DNA from: a virus
Strand: one strand, 5' to 3'
IMG/VR virus record: IMGVR_UViG_3300036770_000601
Span: 1-21,177 of that record
DNA length: 21,177 bases
Positions 1-5,803 of this stretch are shown piece by piece (position 1 is the first letter of the stretch; each line of letters begins with the position of its first letter). The translations under genes were made by a program, and so were the position numbers. The notes beneath the pieces are model-generated. The model ran no database searches, was not told where the DNA came from, and saw only the letters and a list, made by a program, of their open reading frames with translations.

Positions 1-231
1 CGTAAAAAAACTAATACTGATTACGAACAAGTTTTAGTAGAAGATTTCTTAAAAGCCCGTGAAGGTAATGATAAAAATTTATTACTAAAGTATCATCAAC
101 TGATTCTCGCTAAAGTCATGAACAACTTAAACCGTGTAGAAATTGTTGACAATGGCGAGAATGTAAAACAAAAAGAAGAAGCATTTATTAAGGCACTACA
201 GCATATGATTGTTTCTAAACAAAGTGAATAA
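1..231 (+). CDS. C-terminal part of an unidentified protein
   Basis: Frame 1 is open from the window edge to a TAA at 229-231 and gives 76 residues ending in MIVSKQSE. The start lies outside the window. The visible part is hydrophilic, rich in Lys, Glu and Asn, and probably mostly helical (for example LLLKYHQLILAKVMNNLNRV). I recognise no domain. It runs in the same direction as the small-gene cluster that follows, 8 nt upstream of the next start, and its stop codon forms part of a TAAATAC motif (229-235). The coding call rests on the open frame and codon use like that of its neighbours. Confidence 0.7.
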   Translation, partial: RKKTNTDYEQVLVEDFLKAREGNDKNLLLKYHQLILAKVMNNLNRVEIVDNGENVKQKEEAFIKALQHMIVSKQSE

Positions 232-235
232 ATAC
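229..235 (+). promoter_or_regulatory. TAAATAC motif, candidate phage promoter element
   Basis: TAAATAC spans the stop codon of the preceding gene and ends 4 nt before the ATG at 240, which has no Shine-Dalgarno sequence. The same heptamer, or TAAATAA, recurs in nearly every longer gap of the window. It resembles the T4-type late core TATAAATA. If it acts as a -10-like element here, transcription would start close to the ATG. Its role is inferred. Confidence 0.35.
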
Positions 236-239
236 AATT

Positions 240-392
240 ATGCCACTAACAAAGTCATCAAGTAAGAAAGCATTTAAGGAAAACATCAGCAAAGAAGTTC
301 GTGCTGGTAAACCTGTTAAAGTTGCAGTTGCTATTGCTTATGATGTCAAGCGTAAGGCACAAGGAAAGAAAGTTGGCAAAAGTAAATCTTAG
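240..392 (+). CDS. Small basic phage protein (MPLTKSSSKKAF type)
   Basis: This is a 50-residue ORF with an ATG at 240 and a TAG at 390-392. The pattern MPLTKS..KKAF..N...E..AGKP..QAVAIAY..KRKA is a small basic protein type I recall from many marine and environmental phages, usually annotated as DUF6496-like or hypothetical. Here it reads KKAFKENISKEVRAGKPVKV followed by AVAIAYDVKRKA. The function is unknown. High Lys/Arg content would allow nucleic-acid binding, but nothing shows it. There is no clear ribosome binding site; a TAAATAC motif lies 4 nt upstream. The next gene's start (TTG at 373) lies inside this gene's 3' end, so the two are probably translationally coupled. Confidence 0.75.
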   Translation: MPLTKSSSKKAFKENISKEVRAGKPVKVAVAIAYDVKRKAQGKKVGKSKS

Positions 393-600
393 TGTTGGGC
401 GTGGTGAGAAATTACCAGCGAGTAAAGGAGCAGGACTTACAGCCAAAGGTCGTGCGAAATACAATCGTGCTACTGGTAGTGATTTGAAAGCACCAACAAA
501 AGATAAGAGTAGTGGTAGACATAAAAGTTTTTGTGCTCGTTCAAGTGGATGGACGGGAGAAAGAGGTAAGGCAGCAAGAAAGCGTTGGGGATGTTCATGA
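373..600 (+). CDS. Small basic phage protein (SVGRGEKL / DUF6321-like), TTG start
   Basis: The product of 75 residues begins MAKVNLSVGRGEKLPASK if the TTG at 373 is the start. It carries the conserved run GAGLTAKGRAKYN.ATGS.LKAP, then KSFCARSSGW and a C-terminal KRW.C, a pattern I recall from phage proteins called DUF6321. I chose TTG because AAGGAAAG at 361-368 is the best ribosome binding site nearby, and because relatives usually have only a few residues before the LSVGRGEK block. A GTG at 301 would add 24 hydrophobic residues unlike the family. The gene overlaps its upstream neighbour by 20 nt, and its TGA overlaps the next ATG (ATGA at 597-600). Two cysteines suggest a possible metal site. 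The function is unknown. Confidence 0.78.
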   Translation: MAKVNLSVGRGEKLPASKGAGLTAKGRAKYNRATGSDLKAPTKDKSSGRHKSFCARSSGWTGERGKAARKRWGCS

Positions 601-749
601 AACCAGGACTATATGCTAACATTCACGCCAAGCGTGAAAGAATTAAAGAAGGATCAGGCGAGAAGATGCGTAAGCCTGGATCTAAAGGTGCTCCTACTGC
701 TAAAGCATTCAAACAAGCAGCAAAAACAGCAAAGAAGGTAAAAAAATGA
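597..749 (+). CDS. Small basic phage protein (GLYANIHAKRERI type)
   Basis: This 50-residue product begins MKPGLYANIHAKRERI and continues GSGEKMRKPGSKGAPTAKAF before a Lys/Ala-rich tail. The pattern is highly recognisable as a conserved small protein of environmental tailed phages; to my knowledge it has no established function. It starts in the ATGA that ends the previous gene and its own TGA (747-749) overlaps the next ATG at 746, so 373-904 reads as a translationally coupled run. The protein is strongly basic. Position before the terminase genes fits a virion or packaging accessory role, which is inference from context only. Confidence 0.8.
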   Translation: MKPGLYANIHAKRERIKEGSGEKMRKPGSKGAPTAKAFKQAAKTAKKVKK

Positions 750-904
750 AACACAAGAATACCAGTAGAATGAATCGTTTAGAAGAACTAGGTCGTGTTG
801 ATGCTGAAGTGGCAAAAACAAAAACTGGTAAGAAAAACTTATCACAAGAGAAAAAGCGTATTGTGAAAGAACTTAAAAATCCTAAAATGGGTAAAGGAAA
901 GTAA
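746..904 (+). CDS. Small basic hypothetical protein
   Basis: This 52-residue ORF starts at the ATG in the ATGA overlap (746-749) and ends with TAA at 902-904. The sequence (MKHKNTSRMNRLEELGRVDA, then a Lys-rich C-terminus ending KMGKGK) is predicted helical and very basic. I do not recognise a family. The evidence that it is real is the tight coupling with the genes on both sides, its unbroken frame, and the ribosome binding site of the previous frame (AAGAAGG at 731-737) at a workable distance. It could be a DNA- or RNA-binding peptide; nothing in the sequence proves this. Confidence 0.62.
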   Translation: MKHKNTSRMNRLEELGRVDAEVAKTKTGKKNLSQEKKRIVKELKNPKMGKGK

Positions 905-905
905 A

Positions 906-1376
906 ATGAAAGATGATGGATTATTCTACGCAAAAGGCCCTGGCTTTAGTCGTGGTACAAACAAGTATGCCAAAAATCAATGGTCAGGACATAGTAACGA
1001 TGGTCGTGAAGTAGATTTCCCACGTGGCCCAACAGTTGGTAATGCTAGTTCAAGCCCTAAGGCAAAGAACGCAAGTGGCAACCCAACAAAAGACCCACAT
1101 CGTTTGACTGTAGCAACAGCAGGCCCTGCTAAAGTTGTTCGTGACATTGGTGGTGTTGATCGTGTTAAACCTAAGAACCTTGATTATATCAATGGTGGCG
1201 CACAATATCGTGGCGTAGGTGGCACAACTGCCAAAGGATATAAAAATCCTGACAGAATCAACATGAATGGCTATAGTATGGGTGATGGCCAAGTTGTTAA
1301 AGGCAGTCGTCCAGTAGCAGCAGGTCAAATGGACAATGTTAATTACGGTCCAAGTAAACAATATCCAGGAAAATAA
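906..1376 (+). CDS. Gly/Asn-rich hypothetical phage protein with RGPTxGNA motif
   Basis: This 156-residue protein starts at ATG 906, one base after the previous stop, behind a good ribosome binding site (AAAGGAAAG at 893-901). It is rich in Gly, Asn, Lys and Tyr and looks poorly structured. It opens MKDDGLFYAKGPGFSRGTNK and carries FPRGPTVGNA at about residues 38-47. The same RGPxxGNA motif occurs twice in the protein encoded at 2226-2528. There are no membrane segments or catalytic motifs. Low complexity, Gly-rich composition and its place among virion-type genes suggest a minor structural or DNA-associated protein, at low certainty. Confidence 0.72.
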   Translation: MKDDGLFYAKGPGFSRGTNKYAKNQWSGHSNDGREVDFPRGPTVGNASSSPKAKNASGNPTKDPHRLTVATAGPAKVVRDIGGVDRVKPKNLDYINGGAQYRGVGGTTAKGYKNPDRINMNGYSMGDGQVVKGSRPVAAGQMDNVNYGPSKQYPGK

Positions 1377-1378
1377 TC

Positions 1379-2221
1379 ATGACAGTATATACAGTGTCAG
1401 GACCTACACTAACATTACTAGGTGATGGAACTGATCAAACAGGTAATTTATTAGTTAGTGATTGTCATAATCCAATCACTGGCGCAACAGGTCCAGTAAC
1501 TATTAAAGTTATGAATAGTAGCAATGCTGATGTAGCGTTTTTACAATGGGGCGATGGCACAGTTCCAACTTATTATTTTAATGGTGTAAGTGGAACAGCA
1601 AGTGGTAGTGGTGCTAATGCTACATTTGATTTTACAGTAACAGCCACAGGATATAGTGCTACAATTGATGTTGCTGGCGAAGGATATATTCCTACAGAAA
1701 CAATAACAATACTTGGAACTGATTTAGGTGGCGCAACTCCTGCCAATGACGCAACAGTAACAGTAGCAACAGCAAATGTATTAAATGCTGTAGACACATT
1801 GGATAATAGTAGTTTAGTACCAGGTACAGGATATAGCAATGGTACAGGTGTTGCTACTACAGCAAGTGCTTCTGGTACAGGTCTAACAGTTGATATTACA
1901 CAAACTGCTGGTATTATTGATACTGTTGTTGTTAATGCTGCTGGACAAGATTATGTAGTTGGAGAAGTTATTACAATTACTGGTGGTAATGGTGATGCTA
2001 CAATTGAAGTATTAACAGTTACATTAGGTGGTGAAATACTTACAATTACTGTAGCAGGTACAGAACTTTATCCACAGCCAAGCCCTGAATCAGAAATATA
2101 TATACTACCAAATAGCACAGAGTTTATACAAATTAATGGTCCAACAGCAGTCGATAGTTTCTTTTTAGCAAATTGTGCTTCAGGTAATGTGTTCGTAACA
2201 CCAGTTCAAATAGTGAGTTAA
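1379..2221 (+). CDS. Beta-rich virion-type protein with GYxxGExITI repeats
   Basis: This 280-residue protein has ATG 1379 behind CCAGGAAAATAATC. It is dominated by Thr, Val, Gly and Ala with almost no Lys or Arg, typical of beta-sandwich or beta-solenoid phage surface proteins. Two related segments are visible: GEGYIPTETITILGTDLGG (about residues 100-118, followed by ATVTV) and GQDYVVGEVITITGGNGDAT (about 188-207, followed by IEVLTV). The GYxxGDxITI..LGG..PxND pattern occurs in phage fibre, whisker and baseplate proteins. The C-terminal 50 residues (PESEIYILPNSTEF onward) look like a separate small beta domain. It is probably a decoration, whisker or fibre-associated protein. It is surrounded by small basic genes rather than tail genes. 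Confidence 0.72.
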   Translation: MTVYTVSGPTLTLLGDGTDQTGNLLVSDCHNPITGATGPVTIKVMNSSNADVAFLQWGDGTVPTYYFNGVSGTASGSGANATFDFTVTATGYSATIDVAGEGYIPTETITILGTDLGGATPANDATVTVATANVLNAVDTLDNSSLVPGTGYSNGTGVATTASASGTGLTVDITQTAGIIDTVVVNAAGQDYVVGEVITITGGNGDATIEVLTVTLGGEILTITVAGTELYPQPSPESEIYILPNSTEFIQINGPTAVDSFFLANCASGNVFVTPVQIVS

Positions 2222-2225
2222 TAAT

Positions 2226-2528
2226 ATGGAAAAAATGACATTTAATTCAGGTCGTGGCCCACAAACAGGCAATGCAGGCAATGCTGAAAAACGCAAAACT
2301 TTTATGAGTGAAAAAGATAAGCGTAGTAGTGAAAAGGCACAACTTGCCAATATGATTACAGACGCATTAGAAATGCGTGGTAAGTTTACAAGTGAGAAAA
2401 TTAATCCTGGATTAGAAGGATTACATGAAAATACTAATGTAGGTCGTGGCCCAACAAAAGGTAACGCAGGAAAGGTTAAGTCAGGTGCGGCTCGTAAGGG
2501 AGCATTGGGCGCAACTTCAGGCTATTAA
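2226..2528 (+). CDS. Small basic hypothetical protein with two RGPxxGNA motifs
   Basis: This 100-residue protein starts at ATG 2226, 4 nt after the previous stop. It contains GRGPQTGNAGNA near the N-terminus (about residues 9-20) and GRGPTKGNAGK near the C-terminus (about 73-83), flanking a charged helical middle (KDKRSSEKAQLANMITDALE). The C-terminus is Gly/Ala/Ser-rich and ends in Tyr. The motif is shared with the product of 906-1376, so the two probably bind the same partner or surface. No known domain is recognised. The gene is the last before the hairpin at 2541-2576 and likely ends that transcription unit. Confidence 0.7.
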   Translation: MEKMTFNSGRGPQTGNAGNAEKRKTFMSEKDKRSSEKAQLANMITDALEMRGKFTSEKINPGLEGLHENTNVGRGPTKGNAGKVKSGAARKGALGATSGY

Positions 2529-2540
2529 TTAGTAGTACAT

Positions 2541-2576
2541 GTACATGGGTATATAAATACCCATGTATACTTTTTT
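2541..2576 (+). terminator. Hairpin plus T run; also contains TATAAATA
   Basis: TACATGGGTAT (2542-2552) is perfectly complementary to ATACCCATGTA (2557-2567), giving an 11-bp stem around a 4-nt loop. TAC and six Ts (2571-2576) follow. This is consistent with a Rho-independent terminator after 2226-2528. The loop and right arm contain TATAAATA (2552-2559), an exact match to the T4-type late promoter core, directly upstream of the next block. The element may therefore terminate one unit and start the next, or be an operator around the promoter. Confidence 0.6.
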
Positions 2577-2587
2577 AAGGAAATGAA

Positions 2588-3367
2588 ATGAGTAGAAAAC
2601 AAAATAATCCTGTAGCAGATTCAGTATGGGACAACGATAAAATTGATATTGATGAACAACTTCAATACGTAGAACCAAAAAAACCCACAACAATTTCATA
2701 TGAACCTGATTATGATTTAGAAGGTTTGATGAATGACTTTCCAACAGCAAAAGAACTTGAACGATTTGTTTATGACCAAATGGGTATTGTACTAAATCTA
2801 AAAGGTCGTGCTAACAAATTAAAATATCAAGTTGCTATGGATGTTCTCAATGGTAAAACTGTTGATGAAAAGTTTTTAGGTGGTGAAAATCCATATATTG
2901 ACAAGAACGATTTAGTTCCAATTGATCCAATCAAGCCTACGCCAGATCGTGATCCAAGTCTTCCTCCACATAGTCAAGTACAAAATACTTTTTATGTAGG
3001 TACTTTCCCACATCCTGATGAAATAGCAAGAGCGAAGGATATGAAATGTCATATGTTGTTTAGAAAATATAAAAATGGTGTCATTACATATGAAATCTTA
3101 GGCCCACTTAGTCAGAATCCAGTTGGCGAGAAAATGGATAAGTTTGGTCGCACTAGACCTGAAGTAATTAAATGGTTTGATCCAAGAACTGGCGAACAAT
3201 TACTACAACGTGAAGATGGAACACTTACACCTGTTGGTCGTAGATTGCGTGCTACCATGTTAACTTATAAAATTAATAATGGTAATCAATGGGATATTTT
3301 TATTGACAGAGAATTTGTCACACTTAATGATAAAGTTAAAGAAAATCCATGGGACCTTGCTAACTAA
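2588..3367 (+). CDS. Hypothetical protein upstream of the terminase genes
   Basis: This 259-residue protein has ATG 2588 behind TTTTTTAAGGAA; an earlier ATG at 2583 meets a stop at once. The N-terminal 50 residues are acidic and probably disordered. A helical segment follows (FPTAKELERFVYDQMGIVLN, about residues 51-70, then KYQVAMDVLNGK), then a Pro-rich linker (IDPIKPTPDRDPSLPPHSQ, about 112-130) and a mixed alpha/beta C-terminal domain with FYVGTFPHPDEIARAK and WDIFIDREFVTLND. I do not recognise the family. Its stop overlaps the next start by one base (TAATG at 3365-3369), so it belongs to the packaging unit and may assist DNA recognition or terminase assembly. That role is inference from position. 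Confidence 0.72.
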   Translation: MSRKQNNPVADSVWDNDKIDIDEQLQYVEPKKPTTISYEPDYDLEGLMNDFPTAKELERFVYDQMGIVLNLKGRANKLKYQVAMDVLNGKTVDEKFLGGENPYIDKNDLVPIDPIKPTPDRDPSLPPHSQVQNTFYVGTFPHPDEIARAKDMKCHMLFRKYKNGVITYEILGPLSQNPVGEKMDKFGRTRPEVIKWFDPRTGEQLLQREDGTLTPVGRRLRATMLTYKINNGNQWDIFIDREFVTLNDKVKENPWDLAN

Positions 3368-3687
3368 TGAGCACAGCCACACAGAAAGAAATAACTAAGG
3401 CACAAGAGCGTGCCTTAATACATGACACATTAATATTACAAAAGGTTAATGCTAGTCATCGTATTGCCTTTACTGAAAAATATCCAGGCACAATTGAACA
3501 TATATTACGCTTACTGACAGAGCGATTACAATTGGGACTAGACAAGCGTGATAACGTAGATATAGCAGATGTTCATACTTGGAAATTATTACCAAGTGAA
3601 ATACATGATTTAGCAGATGCCATATATAAAATACACGAAGTGCGTAAGGATTTGTTGAGTGTTAAGCCAAGAAATCTTAATGAATAG
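3367..3687 (+). CDS. Possible small terminase subunit
   Basis: This 106-residue, almost entirely helical protein begins MSTATQKEITKAQERALIHD and includes a heptad-like stretch TIEHILRLLTERLQLGL and a C-terminal helix IHDLADAIYKIHEVRKDLLS. It sits directly before the large terminase and overlaps it by 8 nt (ATG 3680, TAG 3685-3687). Size, helical make-up and position match small terminase subunits, which bind packaging sites and stimulate the large subunit. These proteins are too divergent for a call from sequence alone, and no helix-turn-helix is obvious. There is no ribosome binding site, so translation is probably coupled to the preceding gene. Confidence 0.62.
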   Translation: MSTATQKEITKAQERALIHDTLILQKVNASHRIAFTEKYPGTIEHILRLLTERLQLGLDKRDNVDIADVHTWKLLPSEIHDLADAIYKIHEVRKDLLSVKPRNLNE

Positions 3688-5272
3688 AGCGTTAAGATAT
3701 GTTGTTGACGAACATAACTTAACAGTAGACGCATTAAAATATATAGATGGCTTTACTAAGAGCAAATTACAGGCACTTAGTATTGCTGTCTGTGATGACA
3801 TGCGTTATCATCAATTAAAATACTTTCGTCCATTCAAACATCAATTAGATTTCTTTCGTACAGGTACTAGTGATCGTCGTGGTATATTGGCAGCAAATCG
3901 TATTGGTAAAACAACAAGCACATGTTATGAAGTAGCATATCATTTAACTGGATTATATCCTGATTGGTGGGAAGGCTACAAATATGATGGTCCTATCACA
4001 TGTATGGTCGCTGGTGAAGGATGGACACAGGTCGCACTGGTATTACAAAATGAATTACTTGGTACTCAAGATGTAAAGATTAATGAGAATTTAGGCACAG
4101 GCGCAATACCTCGTGATTGTATTGTTTTTGAAACAATGCGTAACGATGGTGCTAATTGTATAGGCTGTGAAATAAAACATATTTCAGGACAGAAGTCCTA
4201 CTTACTATTTGCTAACTACACACAAGAAGTTAGACAACTTCAAGGTTTCAAACTTAATTTAGCAGTGTTTGATGAGCAACCACCAGATGATTTTTTTAGT
4301 GAAGTAGTTACTCGTACAGCAACTACACAAGGTAAGGTGTTATGTTCATTTACGCCATTAAAAGGTCTTAATGGTCTTGTTAGTAAGTTTTGGAACAAAG
4401 AAGATGGATATGAATATATTCGTGTAAGTTGGAACGATGTTCCTGAAATGGATCCATGGGGTCTTCCATTTTTACTTATGGAAACTCGCAAACAACTTGA
4501 GCGTGATTACTTACCACATGAGCGTGAAGCAAGAATTGCTGGTAAACCTGTATTAGGGCGTGGAGCAGTGTTCCAAATTGCTAATTGGCCTACTTATAAA
4601 TCTGGCGATTATAATTTTTCAATTATGCCAAATATTCAAAGAATTATAGCACTTGACTTAGGACTTGTAAATGACAAAACAGTTATCACGCTCATGTATT
4701 GGGACCCATACGAACGAATTGCTTACCTTCACAAACAAATTGTCGTTAAAGGAGTGGATGAAGCAGTTCCAACGCAGTATATTAACCATCTCCTTAGACC
4801 AGAAGTCTTTGGAACACCAATTGTTTTACCCTCAGATGCTAACTCGCCTGGAAGGTATACCATGTCCAGTAGTAGTATACGTGAGTTATTCGAACAGTAC
4901 GAACTCAATGTTCTGTCAAATCCAATTATGAATCCACCTGATAGTCAAGGTCGTGTAACTAATCATAAAAGTTATGGGGTAAATGTTATGAGACAAATGT
5001 TGGAAGTTGGGAGTTTAATGATTAACGAAAATTGTACTGATTTTCTTAACGAAGCAAGAAATTACTATATTGACGAAAAAGGTAGATTTAATGACCCGGA
5101 TGATTGTATTGATTCAGCAAGATATGCTATACTAGGTTGTGTACAGGGATTGGCAGAAAATTGGGATAATCGTACACCACAAGAGCGTATGCGAGCACAA
5201 AGAGATAGATATGTGTCAACAAATCTTGAGAACAAACCTAAATGGAAACAAGTATATAACCCACAAGGGTAA
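3680..5272 (+). CDS. terL: Terminase large subunit (packaging ATPase/nuclease)
   Basis: This 530-residue motor cuts and pumps DNA into the prohead. The ATPase domain shows a Walker A motif, AANRIGKTT (about residues 71-79), and a Walker B LAVFDEQ (about 194-200) with the catalytic Glu at 199. A coupling motif is likely at LCSFTPLKG (about 221-229). The RNase H-like nuclease domain shows the first Asp in ALDLG (about 324-328), a second acidic site in LPSDAN (about 383-388), and the last in DPDDCIDSARYA (about 472-483). The length is normal for TerL. I chose ATG 3680 because a GTG at 3659 adds only seven residues and increases the overlap with the previous gene. It precedes the portal, with an HNH gene inserted between them. 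Confidence 0.95.
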   Translation: MNRALRYVVDEHNLTVDALKYIDGFTKSKLQALSIAVCDDMRYHQLKYFRPFKHQLDFFRTGTSDRRGILAANRIGKTTSTCYEVAYHLTGLYPDWWEGYKYDGPITCMVAGEGWTQVALVLQNELLGTQDVKINENLGTGAIPRDCIVFETMRNDGANCIGCEIKHISGQKSYLLFANYTQEVRQLQGFKLNLAVFDEQPPDDFFSEVVTRTATTQGKVLCSFTPLKGLNGLVSKFWNKEDGYEYIRVSWNDVPEMDPWGLPFLLMETRKQLERDYLPHEREARIAGKPVLGRGAVFQIANWPTYKSGDYNFSIMPNIQRIIALDLGLVNDKTVITLMYWDPYERIAYLHKQIVVKGVDEAVPTQYINHLLRPEVFGTPIVLPSDANSPGRYTMSSSSIRELFEQYELNVLSNPIMNPPDSQGRVTNHKSYGVNVMRQMLEVGSLMINENCTDFLNEARNYYIDEKGRFNDPDDCIDSARYAILGCVQGLAENWDNRTPQERMRAQRDRYVSTNLENKPKWKQVYNPQG

Positions 5273-5288
5273 AAAGGTATAACATGTT

Positions 5289-5765
5289 ATGACTTATTAC
5301 AAATACGATGAACACACAATAAAAGCCGCAGACCGATTCGCTGGTTATTATACTAAAAACGAATCTGGTTGTTGGGAATGGAATCTTTATAAAGATGCTG
5401 ATGGGTATGGTCAATTTACCATCAATATTAACAAAAAGAAAAAAGTTTTAAGAGCGCATAGATTCAGTTGGTTAATTGCTAATCAACAGGATTGGCCTGA
5501 TAATAAACCTGTGGCGAGACATATATGTAATAATCCTTGTTGTGTAAATCCTGATCATATTTTGCCGGGAACAGTTAAGGAAAACGCAGAAGATGCTATT
5601 AAAGCAGGCACTCAATATAATGGAACTAATTCAAGAAAACGCCCTATTAAAACTCCGTTTGGAAGTTTTGAAAGTGGAGCAGCGGCAAGTAGGGCGTTAA
5701 AGATAAGGCACAGCCTATTAATAGGTTGGCTAAAACATAAGGATTCGGGTTATGAATACCTTTAA
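5289..5765 (+). CDS. HNH homing-type endonuclease
   Basis: This 158-residue protein has CWEW (28-31), RAHRFSW (55-61) and the zinc-linked HNH core ARHICNNPCCVNPDH (76-90), where His78, Asn87 and His90 fit the catalytic triad and the cysteines fit metal binding. The N-terminal DGYGQF.I....K..RAHR pattern is typical of phage HNH_3-type nucleases. The C-terminal 40 residues (TPFGSFESGAAASRALKI, then a basic helix) resemble a NUMOD-like DNA-binding tail. It is a free-standing gene 16 nt after the terminase and 38 nt before the portal, a favoured site for homing endonucleases. Codon choice (more AAA/AAG runs, fewer AGT serines) looks different from its neighbours, consistent with separate acquisition. 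An alternative is a nuclease helping packaging, as reported for some HNH proteins beside terminases. Confidence 0.9.
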   Translation: MTYYKYDEHTIKAADRFAGYYTKNESGCWEWNLYKDADGYGQFTININKKKKVLRAHRFSWLIANQQDWPDNKPVARHICNNPCCVNPDHILPGTVKENAEDAIKAGTQYNGTNSRKRPIKTPFGSFESGAAASRALKIRHSLLIGWLKHKDSGYEYL

Positions 5766-5768
5766 TTA

Positions 5769-5790
5769 GAGACTAAATACTAAATGTCTC
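5769..5790 (+). promoter_or_regulatory. TAAATAC motif inside an inverted repeat upstream of portal
   Basis: GAGAC (5769-5773) and GTCTC (5786-5790) form a perfect inverted repeat around TAAATACTAAAT. The 12-mer GACTAAATACTA (5771-5782) occurs again at 10916-10927, upstream of the first gene after the capsid terminator. This is a candidate promoter or operator for the portal-to-capsid block. The portal start has its own ribosome binding site (CAGGAAA at 5790-5796). Confidence 0.4.
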
Positions 5791-5803
5791 AGGAAAATAC
5801 ATA

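Noticed and set aside
240-600. Programmed frameshift fusing the first two small genes
   Set aside because: The frames overlap near 373-392, but no slippery heptamer or downstream pseudoknot is evident, and a TTG start with a good ribosome binding site explains the second gene. Each half is also a stand-alone protein type.
2552-2559. Proof of a T4-like myovirus from TATAAATA
   Set aside because: The motif matches, but the portal, capsid and adaptor types and the lack of sheath, tube and baseplate genes point to a short-tailed phage. An 8-mer alone is weak evidence in AT-rich DNA.
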